From contig NZ_JABXKF010000139.1 of assembly GCF_017115165.1 (NCBI RefSeq), forward strand, positions 123,638 through 187,637: a stretch of 64,000 bases of DNA. Direction: 5' to 3'. This DNA is from Nostoc sp. LPT. GTDB taxonomy: Bacteria; Cyanobacteriota; Cyanobacteriia; Cyanobacteriales; Nostocaceae. The position numbers and the translations under genes were made by a program. Below, piece by piece: positions 41,664 to 52,745 of the stretch; position 1 is the stretch's first letter; each line of letters starts with the position of its first letter. The notes beneath the pieces are model-generated. The model ran no database searches and was not told the DNA's origin. It saw only the letters and a list, made by a program, of their open reading frames with translations.

Positions 41664-43670
41664 TTGAGTACTAAGATGACTTCAGTTTCTCTTACAAACT
41701 TTTCTGGTAACAGCCGCTCATTACTCAAAAAAAGAACGCTGTTATTTCGCTACCTGGCAGAAATCAATTTAATTTTTGGTATCTGGTATTTGCAATGGCG
41801 CGTCACCCATTCCATCAATTTTGATGCCCTCTGGATCTCGATTCCTTTGCTGATAGCAGAAATTTATAGCTATTTCGGTGGCATGATGTTTGTAATTGGG
41901 TTATGGCGACCTTTAGTCAGACAGATTAAGTCTCTCGACCAGATGATCCCACCTCTACCCAGATCCGACTGGCCAACAGTGGATGTGTTTGTCACCTGCT
42001 ACAACGAGCCACCAGAAATTGTCGAAGAAACTGCCAAAGCTGCTCTAGCAATGGATTACCCGCCAACAAAGTTACGGGTTTATGTGCTGGATGATGGTAA
42101 CTCGGCTGATATACGAGCTATGACAGAAAGATTGTGTATTCAGGATTTGCAATCACCACAACTACAACAAGAAGCAAATCGGATTGATGCAGAACACTCT
42201 TGTTTGTTAGAGCGCCTGAAGCAACTGGAAAATCTAACACCTAATACTCAAGCCGCAGAACAATGGCTGCAAGCATCATCAGAATCAGTGGTGAACCAGC
42301 CTGCTACTGGATTTGTGCAAAGTTTGCGACAGTTTATTCTTTGGCTACCTTCGACTCATCAAAGTATTAGCGATTCTCCTGCAAAGACGCTACGCGATCG
42401 TCTAACTACCGAACGCAAAGCTTTAGAAGAAGCTATTCGTAATAAAGAACTAGAACTAGTTGAACTCGCTCGTTTTCGCTACATTGCTCGTCCCAAACCG
42501 GCTGGTGTACCCCACCACGCTAAAGCGGGTAACCTCAATTACGCTATTTTTTCTGGAGAAACTTCAGGACAGTTTATTCTTACCCTAGATGCTGACCATA
42601 TTCCCAAACCACAATTTCTCAAGCGAGTTGTGCCTTATTTTTACACCTATAATCTTTTAACAGGGAAATATGAGCATAATCAAATTGCTTTTGTACAGAC
42701 ACCCCAAGATTTTTACAACATTCCTCCAGGCGATCCCTTTGGGCATCAAGCACATTTATTTTATGGCCCACTCCAACAGGGAAAAGATGGCATGAATGCC
42801 GCCTTCTATACAGGAACAGATGCAGTATTAAGGCGTGAGGCATTGATTAGTGTTGGACTGCAATATTTTGCTGATGAGTATGCCAAAGATGAAAAACGTT
42901 TAGATGAATTTCAATTAGTTGGGGGTGTATCCAGTAACAGTATTACAGAAGATATGAATACAGCCATGCGTCTACATGGTGCTGGCTGGAAATCTGTTTA
43001 TCATCATGAAGTTTTAGCAGAAGGTTTAGCACCAGATGACTTAAAATCTACCCTAAAACAGCGACTACGTTGGGCACAAGGTACTATCCAAGTGCTACTG
43101 AGAGAAAATCCATTGACAAAACCAGGGCTAACGTTTTGGCAACGATTGCATTACTTTAAGACAATGTATAGCTATTTTTCTGGTTTTGCTACTGTTGTGT
43201 TTATTTCTTGCCCAATCATCTATTTTTTCACAGACATTGTTCCAGTTAAATCCTACGGCCCTGATTTTGCCCTGCACTTTTTCCCAGCTTTTATTATCAA
43301 CCGGTTGACTTTCATTGCCGCTACTTGGGGCATTCCGGCTAGAGAAGTTTGGCGAGCCGAACAATATGCGATCGCTTTATTTCCCTTATTCATTCAAGCC
43401 GTATTAAGTGTGTTTTTCGGGGGTAGCCTCAAATTCCAAGTAACACCTAAGCAGCGGCAATCTGGAATTTATCTCCAATTGGTTTGGCCCCAACTGGTTA
43501 TTTTTGTCCTCACTATTCTAGGAATATTATGGAGCTTTTACCACTTTGCAATTGGCGATCTAAATAATCCTTCAGTTCACCTACTCAATGGTGCATGGGC
43601 TATCTATAACTTGTTACTTTTGTCAGCTATCATCCGCGCCTCTGTTTGGCAACCTCCAAAAGAAGCCTAA
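41664..43670 (+). CDS. Cellulose-synthase-like family 2 glycosyltransferase
   Basis: VDVFVTCYNEPPEIV, ILTLDADHIPKP, SITEDMNTAMRLH, QRLRWAQGT; multiple TM. Confidence 0.93.
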   Translation: MSTKMTSVSLTNFSGNSRSLLKKRTLLFRYLAEINLIFGIWYLQWRVTHSINFDALWISIPLLIAEIYSYFGGMMFVIGLWRPLVRQIKSLDQMIPPLPRSDWPTVDVFVTCYNEPPEIVEETAKAALAMDYPPTKLRVYVLDDGNSADIRAMTERLCIQDLQSPQLQQEANRIDAEHSCLLERLKQLENLTPNTQAAEQWLQASSESVVNQPATGFVQSLRQFILWLPSTHQSISDSPAKTLRDRLTTERKALEEAIRNKELELVELARFRYIARPKPAGVPHHAKAGNLNYAIFSGETSGQFILTLDADHIPKPQFLKRVVPYFYTYNLLTGKYEHNQIAFVQTPQDFYNIPPGDPFGHQAHLFYGPLQQGKDGMNAAFYTGTDAVLRREALISVGLQYFADEYAKDEKRLDEFQLVGGVSSNSITEDMNTAMRLHGAGWKSVYHHEVLAEGLAPDDLKSTLKQRLRWAQGTIQVLLRENPLTKPGLTFWQRLHYFKTMYSYFSGFATVVFISCPIIYFFTDIVPVKSYGPDFALHFFPAFIINRLTFIAATWGIPAREVWRAEQYAIALFPLFIQAVLSVFFGGSLKFQVTPKQRQSGIYLQLVWPQLVIFVLTILGILWSFYHFAIGDLNNPSVHLLNGAWAIYNLLLLSAIIRASVWQPPKEA

Positions 43671-43796
43671 GAGGGGAGTATGGCACAAGGAGAAAAACTC
43701 CTAACTATGCCAATTTTGGATTTTAGATTGAAGGAAAAATCTAAAATCTAAAATTGAAAAACTCCTTGTTGATAAATCTAATCTAGAAAAACACCT

Positions 43797-44510
43797 ATGA
43801 ACACTTATTCAGACTCAAACAACTTTGGTCAGCGAAATGTCTTAACAATCTATGCTCATGCTGATGATGAAGTTTTACCTGCTGCTGGTACTCTCAGTCT
43901 GATGTCCAAAGCAGGATGGAATGTTCGTTGCTTAATTTTGACTGATGGCGGTTTTTCTAGTTCGCCTATTAAGGGTACACGTCATCAAGAAGCAGATGCA
44001 GCTGGTAAAATCATCGGTGCAACTTATGAGTTTCATGCACTTGAGGAGTGCAATTTCTCCACACAAGCAGTGATTAAAGTTACTGAAGAAGCTCTTGGGC
44101 GTTGGCAACCGGATCTGATTATTACTCACGCACCACAACCTGAAAAATATGGACATAGAGATCATGAAGTGTGTGCGATCGCAGTTTCTAATGTTGCTAC
44201 CCGCAAAAATATACCCCTGTGGTATTCAGCACCACCTGTTTTTTTGCGCGGTTTTGAACCCAACTTTTTTGTGGATATCACCTCTGTAATTGAGGAAAAA
44301 GTTGCAGCGATCGGTTGTTATGAATCGGAGTTAAATAAAGCATTTATGCAACTCGATGCCATACTTGTTCTGTCTCGCTTTTGGGCACGAGAGTTAGGTC
44401 AGAAAGATGGCTATTTTGAAGCCTTTGAAATTTCTCGGCAATGGGTTGATGCTAGCTTTTTTACTGCAATAGCAAATAATAGTAATCGGCAAGTAGTAAA
44501 ACAAAGCTAA
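43797..44510 (+). CDS. PIG-L family deacetylase
   Basis: VLTIYAHADDEVLPAAGTL; DLIITHAPQPEKYGHRDH. Confidence 0.9.
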   Translation: MNTYSDSNNFGQRNVLTIYAHADDEVLPAAGTLSLMSKAGWNVRCLILTDGGFSSSPIKGTRHQEADAAGKIIGATYEFHALEECNFSTQAVIKVTEEALGRWQPDLIITHAPQPEKYGHRDHEVCAIAVSNVATRKNIPLWYSAPPVFLRGFEPNFFVDITSVIEEKVAAIGCYESELNKAFMQLDAILVLSRFWARELGQKDGYFEAFEISRQWVDASFFTAIANNSNRQVVKQS

Positions 44511-44598
44511 TTGCAGACTTTATCTATTGCGGTTTAATTAGGTCAATGCCAAAATATAACTACATAGTTTTCAAGCCAAATAATCGGAAAATAAAACC

Positions 44599-44925
44599 AT
44601 GAGTTTGAATGTAAAAGTACTAGAAATATCTGGGATTTTAGATGGTATTAGAGGTAACGAACTACGTCGTGAAGTTAGTGGTCTGCTAGCAAACGGAGCT
44701 GATATTTTGTTGATCGACATGAAAGAAGTAAAGTTTATTGATAGCTCTGGTTTAGGTGCTTTAGTATCAGCAATGCAAATGGTACGAACTGCTAACGCTA
44801 AACTGTTTGTTTGTTCGATAAGCGATCAAGTCAGGATGTTATTTGAACTAACTAAAATGGATAGAATTTTTCAAACCTTTGCTGACAAAGATGAATTTTA
44901 CCGCCAAGTGTTAGCAACACAATAG
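44599..44925 (+). CDS. STAS-domain anti-sigma factor antagonist
   Basis: ILLIDMKEVKFIDSSGLGALVSAMQ. Confidence 0.93.
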   Translation: MSLNVKVLEISGILDGIRGNELRREVSGLLANGADILLIDMKEVKFIDSSGLGALVSAMQMVRTANAKLFVCSISDQVRMLFELTKMDRIFQTFADKDEFYRQVLATQ

Positions 44926-44966
44926 GCTGTTAAACAATCTAAATTTAAGTATACATACCTGATATT

Positions 44967-46154
44967 CTAACCAAAATTAACTTTTACTAAAGATAAGTCA
45001 TCATCAAGATTATCTTGAGTATTTAAAGTGAGAATCTTCGTTAAAAGTTGATTGAGGTTACAGGTATTCTGACTATATTTGGTTAGTAAGTCAATGAAAG
45101 CATCGATCCCCCAAATTTTACCATCTGACTGATTAATTTCATAAGCACCATCACTAAAGATGTATAAAGTGCTGTTTTCTTCAACCTCAAAAACAGCATC
45201 TTCAAATTGAACTTCCGGCAAAAAGCCAATTGGTAAATCTAGAGAAGTTAGCTGTTTAACTTCGATGTTGTTCGTGGAGGTATTAGATAACAGTAAAGCT
45301 GGTGGATGTCCGGCATTGGCATAAATGAGTTGACGTTTAAGGCGGTGATAAACTCCATACCAGATTGTAAAGTATTTATCACCGTGCTTGCTCATTTGGA
45401 AGGCATGATTGAGGGCTTTTAGGACTTCACTTGGTTGAGAAAAGTTAGTGTTCGGTAGAGATTGCGATCGCAAAACATTCAACACCGATACCGATAGGAG
45501 GGCTGAACCGACTCCGTGACCAGATACATCCAACAAATAAATTGCCAAGTGATCCTCGTCAATCCAATGATGGTCGAAACAATCGCCCCCTAGTTGTGCT
45601 GAGGGAATAAACAGATTTTCTGTAGTTACTGCTCCGACAAGCGGTGAGGGTAAAAGCGATCGCACATAATCAGCAGCCTCAGCCAATTCTGCTTCTAAAA
45701 TTTGCTTTTGAGTTTGCAAATCCTGATTTAGTGTCTCCAAAGCTTGCTTTTGACTTTGTAAATCCTGATTTAGCTGGTGTAACCTTAGTCCTGCTCTTAC
45801 CCGTGCTTTCAATTCATTCATCTCTATTGGTTTAGAGATAAACTCATCCGCTCCAGCGTCAAGTCCCCTAACTCTATCTTCTTCCTCTCCTCGAGCTGCT
45901 CCCTTAGCCGTCAATAGAATAAAAAAAGTAGTTGCCAACTCTGGATCTGTTCTAATTCGACGACACACTTCTAGCCCATCTACCTGGGACATCATCCAGT
46001 CACAGATAATCAGGGCAGGATGTAGCAGTTGTGCTTTTATAATTCCTTCTTCGCCATTACTGGCTACAGTAGTCTCATAACCCTGCCTTTGGAGTGTACT
46101 TTTCAGTACTGCTCGCACTGTCGGATCATCATCAATAACCAGAATTTTAAACAT
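44967..46154 (-). CDS. Response regulator with PP2C/SpoIIE-type phosphatase domain
   Basis: REC: ILVIDDDPTVRAVLK..LIICDWMMSQVDG..LTAK; PP2C: LGGDCFDHHWIDEDHLAIYLLDVSGHGVGSALLS, LYIFSDGAYE. Confidence 0.93.
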   Translation of the reverse strand: MFKILVIDDDPTVRAVLKSTLQRQGYETTVASNGEEGIIKAQLLHPALIICDWMMSQVDGLEVCRRIRTDPELATTFFILLTAKGAARGEEEDRVRGLDAGADEFISKPIEMNELKARVRAGLRLHQLNQDLQSQKQALETLNQDLQTQKQILEAELAEAADYVRSLLPSPLVGAVTTENLFIPSAQLGGDCFDHHWIDEDHLAIYLLDVSGHGVGSALLSVSVLNVLRSQSLPNTNFSQPSEVLKALNHAFQMSKHGDKYFTIWYGVYHRLKRQLIYANAGHPPALLLSNTSTNNIEVKQLTSLDLPIGFLPEVQFEDAVFEVEENSTLYIFSDGAYEINQSDGKIWGIDAFIDLLTKYSQNTCNLNQLLTKILTLNTQDNLDDDLSLVKVNFG

Positions 46155-46303
46155 AAATTACAGTTTACTAAGTAAAACGAGCGTAAATAGTTGCTTTAAT
46201 TTAACTTATATGCAATTGAGTTTTTAATGTATAGTAAAAATACTCAAATTAAATAAACTAATTAAGGAATATGATGATTTAACAATATTTTATTAGTTAA
46301 GAA

Positions 46304-46732
46304 GTGAATAATAAAATTTCTCTCAAAGTCAACACAGACCTGACAGCTTCATCTCAAGTTTTGTCTTGGTTCGAGCAGATAAATCAACCACCTATTACCG
46401 ATAAACAAATTTGGTGGCAATGTCAAACTCTGATGATAGAAGGCTTTACTAACATTGTTGAACACGCCCACAAAAATTTACCTATTGAAACTCCGATTGA
46501 GATGGAAGCTGTGCGGTTAGATGAATATATAGAAATTCGCATTTGGTCTGAAGGTGAACCATTTGATTTAGAACAGCAATTGCGCCAAACATCTGAATTT
46601 GAGGATAACGATCAAGAGCGCGGGCGTGGTTTAAAAATCATGTCCGCCATTGCCGACAAATTGAGTTATGAGCCGACAGAAGATAATCGTTACTGTTTAT
46701 TTATTAGTAAATCGTACAAAAAAGACCTATGA
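46304..46732 (+). CDS. RsbW-like ATP-binding anti-sigma serine kinase (GTG start)
   Basis: EGFTNIVEHAHKNLP (N box), ERGRGLKIMSAIADKLSYEP (G box). Confidence 0.9.
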   Translation: MNNKISLKVNTDLTASSQVLSWFEQINQPPITDKQIWWQCQTLMIEGFTNIVEHAHKNLPIETPIEMEAVRLDEYIEIRIWSEGEPFDLEQQLRQTSEFEDNDQERGRGLKIMSAIADKLSYEPTEDNRYCLFISKSYKKDL

Positions 46733-46752
46733 TTGGAGTAGGAAGACACTGA

Positions 46753-49176
46753 CTACTGACTACTGATTAAAAACTCTTGGATGCGCTTAATAAACTCTTC
46801 TAACTCTACGATTAAGTTAGTAGTACCTCGACGTTCTTGGTTTATCGCTAATTGTTCTAGTTTTTCTGCTGCCAGGTGCATGGTTGTAACTCCCATATTG
46901 GCACTAGCACCTTTAATTTGATGGACTTGGAGCGCTATTTGCTCAAAGTCATGAGCTGCGATCGCTATTTTAATTAACTCTAGACGAGGTTGAATATCTT
47001 CAACAAACATTTGCAGTAGTTCCAATTCAAATTCTGGGTTGTTTTCTGAAAGTTGATGCAAGCGTTCCCAATCAATTGGGAGGTCAACCGAACCGACATC
47101 TGTTGTAGAAATCTGCTCTGTGGCTTCTTTTGCTCTGAATATTACACTTCCCCAATACTCTAGCGTCGCGGCCAAATTTTCTTTCATCACCGGCTTGCTC
47201 AAATAGTCGTCCATTCCGGCATCTAGACACATTTGTTTGTCTTGTTTCATTGCATTAGCTGTCATCGCAATTACCACAGGACGACGACCATTAGCAAAGC
47301 TACTTTCTTGCCAACGATGAATTTCTTTTGTGGTTTCCAAACCGTCGAGAATCGGCATTTGGCAATCCATCAGAATTAAATCATAAGGAATCTTTTCTAA
47401 TAGCTGCAATGCTTCTTTCCCATTATTAGCGACATCAGCACTGTAGCCCAGGGTTTTGAGTTGCTTCAAGGCTATTTTCTGATTCACCAGATTATCTTCA
47501 GTTAAAAGAATTCTTAATTTATGTAGGTCAGGAGACGGGGAAGAAGACGCGGGGACGCTGAATAACTCCTGACTCTTTAACACCAGTTGCTCCACTTGGG
47601 GAGACTCGATGGCTTTTGGTATCTCCTGTTGAGGGAAGACCGCACTGGCTCCTGCCGACTCCTCTGGAATAACAGAAGCGGCAATCGTAAAGTAAAATGT
47701 ACTACCTGCATTAAGCACACTTTCAACCCAAATTCTGCCACCCATTAACTCGCATAGTTGCTTGCAGATGGCAAGACCTAAGCCAGTACCGCCATATTGT
47801 CGAGTAATGGAGGAGTTAACTTGACTGAAGACTTTAAATAAACGCTTCACGCGATCGCGTGGAATTCCGATGCCTGTATCTTTAATACTAAACTGAATTT
47901 CGTCAGTATTTGCAGCAGAAGAATGATTAATATCGCTATTCTTGCGGGTTATAACTGAAACTTCTATGCTTCCAGTTTCGGTAAATTTAATCGCATTACT
48001 GATTAAATTAATCAAGACTTGGCGCAGTCTGGTGATATCTCCCACTATCGTAGTAGGAAGTTCAGGACTATCTAAAAATGTGAGTTTTAAACCTTTTTCT
48101 CTAGCTGTAGGTGCAAGCATATAAAAAGCCTCATGAATGCAATTTCGCAAAGCAAAAGGCTCCTCTTCGAGTTCTAAGTTGCCCGATTGTATTTTGGAGA
48201 AGTCAAGGAAATCGTTAATAATTTTGAGTAAAGAATTTCCACTGGTATAAATGGTTTCAACAAAGTCTTGCTGTTCAGCAGTCAATTCAGTATATTGCAG
48301 CAAACTGGCCATACCAATTACTGATGCGATCGGAGTCCGAACTTCATGGCTAATCATCGCTAAGAATTCCTGTTTAGCAAGTTCTGCCTGCTTTCGTTCA
48401 GTCATGTCTCGTAAAATGTAAACATAACCTTGAAAATGTTCAATTTCTGTTTTTACGATTGAAGATGAAAAAGCTACAGGAATTGTTTTACCACTTTTGG
48501 TATAACAAACGGTTTCTACTTCTTTTACTAAAGAATTTATGTCTGGCCTGTGGGATATATCAATATCTTCAATTATCAATGGATACTTATTGACTTCTCT
48601 AATAACTTTTGCGATCGGTTGACCAATAAGTTCTATTTCGTTATATTGCAATAAAATTTGTGCGGCATAATTCATTTTTTTTATCTCGCCTGATAGCGTT
48701 GTCACTAACAAGGCGTCTGCCATTGATGTCACAATTTGGTCAATATATTGTTTAGAAGCTTTTAAGTTACGTAGCAAAAGATTTGCTTCATTTGCACCTT
48801 GAAATAAAGATTGCTCAAGTACCATCCGTTCTGTAGCGTCTTCGACAACGATGGTTAGTCGATTGCTGGAATGGTCTTCTTGAAGATTATTAGTAATACG
48901 AATATCAATATACAAAGGAGAAGCCGTATCTTGCGATCGCATAATTCCTTTTAATTCAAAATTATCTTGTTCTCCCTGTAAAATTGCATCAAAAATATCT
49001 TCAAGTCCCTCTAATTCTGGAAACACAATCCGAACATCTTGATCGACCTTTAATTCATTAGGAATATCGACAAAATGATTTAATCCCAAAGATATTTCTA
49101 TAATCTTGAAGTTTTCATCAATTATCAAATATTCAATACTACATATAGATAACAACCTTGTCGAAAATGAATTCAT
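46753..49176 (-). CDS. Hybrid sensor histidine kinase (PAS-PAS-HisKA-HATPase-REC-HPt)
   Basis: [68 protein letters not shown]. Confidence 0.94.
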   Translation of the reverse strand: MNSFSTRLLSICSIEYLIIDENFKIIEISLGLNHFVDIPNELKVDQDVRIVFPELEGLEDIFDAILQGEQDNFELKGIMRSQDTASPLYIDIRITNNLQEDHSSNRLTIVVEDATERMVLEQSLFQGANEANLLLRNLKASKQYIDQIVTSMADALLVTTLSGEIKKMNYAAQILLQYNEIELIGQPIAKVIREVNKYPLIIEDIDISHRPDINSLVKEVETVCYTKSGKTIPVAFSSSIVKTEIEHFQGYVYILRDMTERKQAELAKQEFLAMISHEVRTPIASVIGMASLLQYTELTAEQQDFVETIYTSGNSLLKIINDFLDFSKIQSGNLELEEEPFALRNCIHEAFYMLAPTAREKGLKLTFLDSPELPTTIVGDITRLRQVLINLISNAIKFTETGSIEVSVITRKNSDINHSSAANTDEIQFSIKDTGIGIPRDRVKRLFKVFSQVNSSITRQYGGTGLGLAICKQLCELMGGRIWVESVLNAGSTFYFTIAASVIPEESAGASAVFPQQEIPKAIESPQVEQLVLKSQELFSVPASSSPSPDLHKLRILLTEDNLVNQKIALKQLKTLGYSADVANNGKEALQLLEKIPYDLILMDCQMPILDGLETTKEIHRWQESSFANGRRPVVIAMTANAMKQDKQMCLDAGMDDYLSKPVMKENLAATLEYWGSVIFRAKEATEQISTTDVGSVDLPIDWERLHQLSENNPEFELELLQMFVEDIQPRLELIKIAIAAHDFEQIALQVHQIKGASANMGVTTMHLAAEKLEQLAINQERRGTTNLIVELEEFIKRIQEFLISSQ

Positions 49177-49181
49177 CTTAA

Positions 49182-49706
49182 TTAAATTAAACGAATGGCT
49201 AAAGTTTGAAATATTTTATCAACATTATTGCCAGTTTTAGCTGAAGTTACATAAGTGTCTAATATATTAGCTTGATTGGTGAATTGATACATTTGACGAA
49301 TATTTTCTAAATATTCGGCTGCAATCATATCTGATTTGTTCAGTGCAACAACAACATAACTGTTGGGATTAACAGCTAAAAAAGTTTGAATATGCTCCTG
49401 GATATGATTGAGTGTTTCTGCTTGTGTCACATCACCGACTATCACAGCACCTTTAGAACCTTGAAAATAATTGTTAGCAACTGCCTTAAACTTATTACTG
49501 CCTTCAATATCCCAAATTATCAACTGTAATTTTTGTTCACTAAGTAGATTTTTTTCGGAAACACTAACCAATTTACGAGAGATTTTTACTCCTACAGTTG
49601 AAAGGTATTCATCACTAAACTGACACTCCACAAATTGGCGAATCAGACTAGTTTTACCAACACCAAAATCACCAAATAAGCAGATTTTTTTAGAGATTGT
49701 AGACAT
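49182..49706 (-). CDS. Ras/Rab-like small GTPase
   Basis: GDFGVGKTSLIRQFVECQFSDEYLSTVGVKI; LIIWDIEGSNKF; VALNKSD; TSAKTGNNV. Confidence 0.92.
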   Translation of the reverse strand: MSTISKKICLFGDFGVGKTSLIRQFVECQFSDEYLSTVGVKISRKLVSVSEKNLLSEQKLQLIIWDIEGSNKFKAVANNYFQGSKGAVIVGDVTQAETLNHIQEHIQTFLAVNPNSYVVVALNKSDMIAAEYLENIRQMYQFTNQANILDTYVTSAKTGNNVDKIFQTLAIRLI

Positions 49707-49756
49707 AGTTGAAGAAAAATAGAGAATGTTTTATCCGAATCATAGCTACTATAAAC

Positions 49757-51937
49757 TTAAAATTGCTTGTTTATCGGTTCTAGAGCGACACAGCGGCTTA
49801 ACCACAAGGGTTGAGTTTCATCAATTCCTGGTGGTAAATTTGTCCTACCAATGACCTGTAGGCGAGATGGCTTGATGCCTAATTTAATCAGTGCTTGTTG
49901 TACAGCCTTTGCTCGCGCCAGTGCCAATTTTTGAGATTTGTTCGCACCAGTATGGTCACTATAACCAATAATTTTTAAATGCTTATTTGGGTGCCGATCG
50001 AGGAAAAACTTGACCTGTTGAATCTTATGCGCTATGTCTGCCTTCATTAAACTCGCTGAGTCGGGTTGAAAATAAAATCGAACTTCAATCTGTGGGGGTT
50101 CTACTCGCACCACACTAGACACAGATTTTACGCCTGGAATTTGTTCAAATGCATTCTTCATAATCTGAGCATCTGCAATTCGGTTGACAGTTCCTTCAAC
50201 AGCTACTTTACCAGCGATGTATTGAGCGGAAATTGCTATATCGTCAGTCTGATTTAAAACTGCTGTGACTCGTTTGACTTCAGCAGCAGCTAATACGGGG
50301 TCTGCTGGTACATCTACTAATAAAATTTGATTGTTAATCAACCAATTAGGAGAGGTGATTTTGACTGTTTGCTCGGCTTTCTGGCGAAGAAGTTGATTAG
50401 GTAATCGTCCTGTTAATTTTAATTTGTTGTGTTCTACTTTTACAGTGAGCCGATATACTGCTAGTTCTGGAACAGAAGTTAGAGCCAACAAAGTTTGATT
50501 TTCAATGGAATGTATAACCCCACTACGGTATTGCCAAATACCCCAAGGAATGAAAATGCTACTGATAGCTGTTAAACCTAATACCAGTAACGGTGAGATT
50601 TTTGTTTTCTTTTTCTCCTGAATACCTGTATTTTTCAGTTCTTCTAGAAGTGTATGAATTTCAATAGGAATTAAATCTGGGTCGCCATCATACTTTTCAA
50701 TTAAATCACCATATTTTTTAATGATTGTGCTGAAGACTTGCCGCATTTTCCCAATAAAGTTTTTGCTTGGCTCTCCGCGCACAACAATCGCTAAATAACA
50801 GTATCCTGCAACTTCTAAAATTATTTTGGATGTCCCGTATTCAATTGCATCTAATTCTGTTATGCTTCCAGATTGATTGATGCAATCATTAGCAAAGCTG
50901 CGAATTGCTGTCAGCATTCCTGCTACCATTTCAGCTTCTAACTGCTCTACATCAGAGTGCTGAATATCTGAGATCACTAAACCAGATGCTTTATGAATCA
51001 AGAAAATAGCTTGAATTGTAAATGGTAGAGCTTCTCTAAGAATTAATTCTGCTTCTGAAACTCCCTGTAGCTTGGCACGAATTTTACGTTTAATGCCTTC
51101 AACGCTGAGGGTTTCTTCAACTTGTCGGTTAATGGCACGGATTGTCTCTGCCATATATTTGGCTATGGTACTACCAATAACTGGGTAGAGTGCATCCACC
51201 ACAATATTCTGCTCAATTTCAATTTGCTTTTTTATGGCTCGTCCCATTGCCGGAGCGATCGCATCTGAAACTTCTTCTGGAGCTATAATAATCTGTTGGG
51301 AAATAGCTAGAGGGATTACAGGTGCGATCGCCTCACTCATGCTAACTTTATCCTGTTCAGTGCGACTGCGGATAGTCTCATCGATAATAGGAGCAATTAT
51401 CTTGACAATTTCCTCTTTCGACTCTGTAATCTTCAGCCTTAAAAGCTCAGAAATCAACGGGAGTAGTAGATTTATTAGCTCTTTAGGATCGTAAATTTGA
51501 TGTTCTATTTTTGTTAATTTTTGTTCGAGTTTAGCTGTAATATTGTTTACTTCTGCTAGCTCATATCCGACCAATATCTCCCGTAATTTTTGCAATGCAT
51601 CCTCTGAGTTATCTAATTTTTCCTCAAATTCTGTAAATATTTCAATAGATTCTTCTAACTCTTCTTGAGTAGTTTGTGAGTAATTAGATATATCTTGAGG
51701 AAAATTAAAATTCGATTCTAAATAAGCTTCACATACTTCTAATGTCACTGGAGGAAGTTGCAGTAATTCAATTTCTTCTGGAATATACTCATTACTATTA
51801 TCAGTTTCTGATGGTAATAAAGGAGATTGCTCAGGGGATTCGATAATTTTGAGATCGATAAGCAAATGCAGCAAATTGTCAAGCTGCATAGCTGTTTCTG
51901 ACTTCAACTCAACAGATTGAGAAACCGAATTTTCCAC
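49757..51937 (-). CDS. OmpA-family protein with BON-like domains and a Roadblock/longin-like middle region
   Basis: C-terminal IEVRFYFQPDSASL..HLKIIGYSDHTGANKSQKLALARAKAVQQAL; BON-like repeats; TM; middle region FLIHKASGLVISDIQHSD...YGTSKIILEVAGYCYLAIVVRG. Confidence 0.8.
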   Translation of the reverse strand: MENSVSQSVELKSETAMQLDNLLHLLIDLKIIESPEQSPLLPSETDNSNEYIPEEIELLQLPPVTLEVCEAYLESNFNFPQDISNYSQTTQEELEESIEIFTEFEEKLDNSEDALQKLREILVGYELAEVNNITAKLEQKLTKIEHQIYDPKELINLLLPLISELLRLKITESKEEIVKIIAPIIDETIRSRTEQDKVSMSEAIAPVIPLAISQQIIIAPEEVSDAIAPAMGRAIKKQIEIEQNIVVDALYPVIGSTIAKYMAETIRAINRQVEETLSVEGIKRKIRAKLQGVSEAELILREALPFTIQAIFLIHKASGLVISDIQHSDVEQLEAEMVAGMLTAIRSFANDCINQSGSITELDAIEYGTSKIILEVAGYCYLAIVVRGEPSKNFIGKMRQVFSTIIKKYGDLIEKYDGDPDLIPIEIHTLLEELKNTGIQEKKKTKISPLLVLGLTAISSIFIPWGIWQYRSGVIHSIENQTLLALTSVPELAVYRLTVKVEHNKLKLTGRLPNQLLRQKAEQTVKITSPNWLINNQILLVDVPADPVLAAAEVKRVTAVLNQTDDIAISAQYIAGKVAVEGTVNRIADAQIMKNAFEQIPGVKSVSSVVRVEPPQIEVRFYFQPDSASLMKADIAHKIQQVKFFLDRHPNKHLKIIGYSDHTGANKSQKLALARAKAVQQALIKLGIKPSRLQVIGRTNLPPGIDETQPLWLSRCVALEPINKQF

Positions 51938-52109
51938 CTGAGTTATCCTTTTTAGAGTGATGTTAGCAGTAGCGGGGTGTTTCGCCCGTGCTGTTAGCAG
52001 TAGCGGGGCGTTTCGCCCGTGCTAAGTTAGGGGTTATTAGTTTGGAGTTTGGAGTCATTATCTCCTTCATCTCTCTTTACTTAATTACGAATGTAATTCT
52101 GCTCTACTG

Positions 52110-52745
52110 TTAGAGTGAGTTAACACTTACTTTTGACAACTTTGTAGTTTCTAGAAGCGGTACAGCAGTATATTCGTCGCTGCGTTCATTGGCTGCTTCT
52201 CGCAATTTAGGAATAAATTCAGTTTCTTTCAAACGCATTCCTAAGGCAAACAAAGTTTCAGCCATATCGTCTTTAGAAACTTTAGTGTCTGTCAACTGCG
52301 AGAAGCGTCGCTCTATTTCTTCTAAAATCAGATCGCGTAATGCCGTAACATCATCTTGTAATTGAACTTTAGTTTGAAATATTTCATCTCGAATCGAGGT
52401 AGTTTGGCTATCTAAGGTTTCATCAAGCGACTGAACGCTGCTAGAAAACTTTTTATTAAGTCTATCAACCTGTTGCCGTAAGTCAAGAGTTTCTTCTTGA
52501 GTTGCGAGGCTAAATGACTTCAGCTTTTTATCCAGGGACTCAAACCCCGCTTTTAGTTCAGCCGAAAAGTTGGACTTGAGTTGCTCGACATGCAATCGCG
52601 TCTGTTGTTGCAGGAGAGATATATCAGACTCCAGCTTGCTAAATCGATTTTCGTACTCTCTTAGCTGTGTTCCAAGAATAATATCGCGGATCTGATCGAT
52701 ATTGCCAAGTCTTTCTCGTACATCGTCTCTACTCATCTGACTCAT
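52110..52745 (-). CDS. Coiled-coil hypothetical protein
   Basis: Long heptad-like region LESDISLLQQQTRLHVEQLKSNFSAELKAGFESLDKKLKSF. Confidence 0.6.
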   Translation of the reverse strand: MSQMSRDDVRERLGNIDQIRDIILGTQLREYENRFSKLESDISLLQQQTRLHVEQLKSNFSAELKAGFESLDKKLKSFSLATQEETLDLRQQVDRLNKKFSSSVQSLDETLDSQTTSIRDEIFQTKVQLQDDVTALRDLILEEIERRFSQLTDTKVSKDDMAETLFALGMRLKETEFIPKLREAANERSDEYTAVPLLETTKLSKVSVNSL

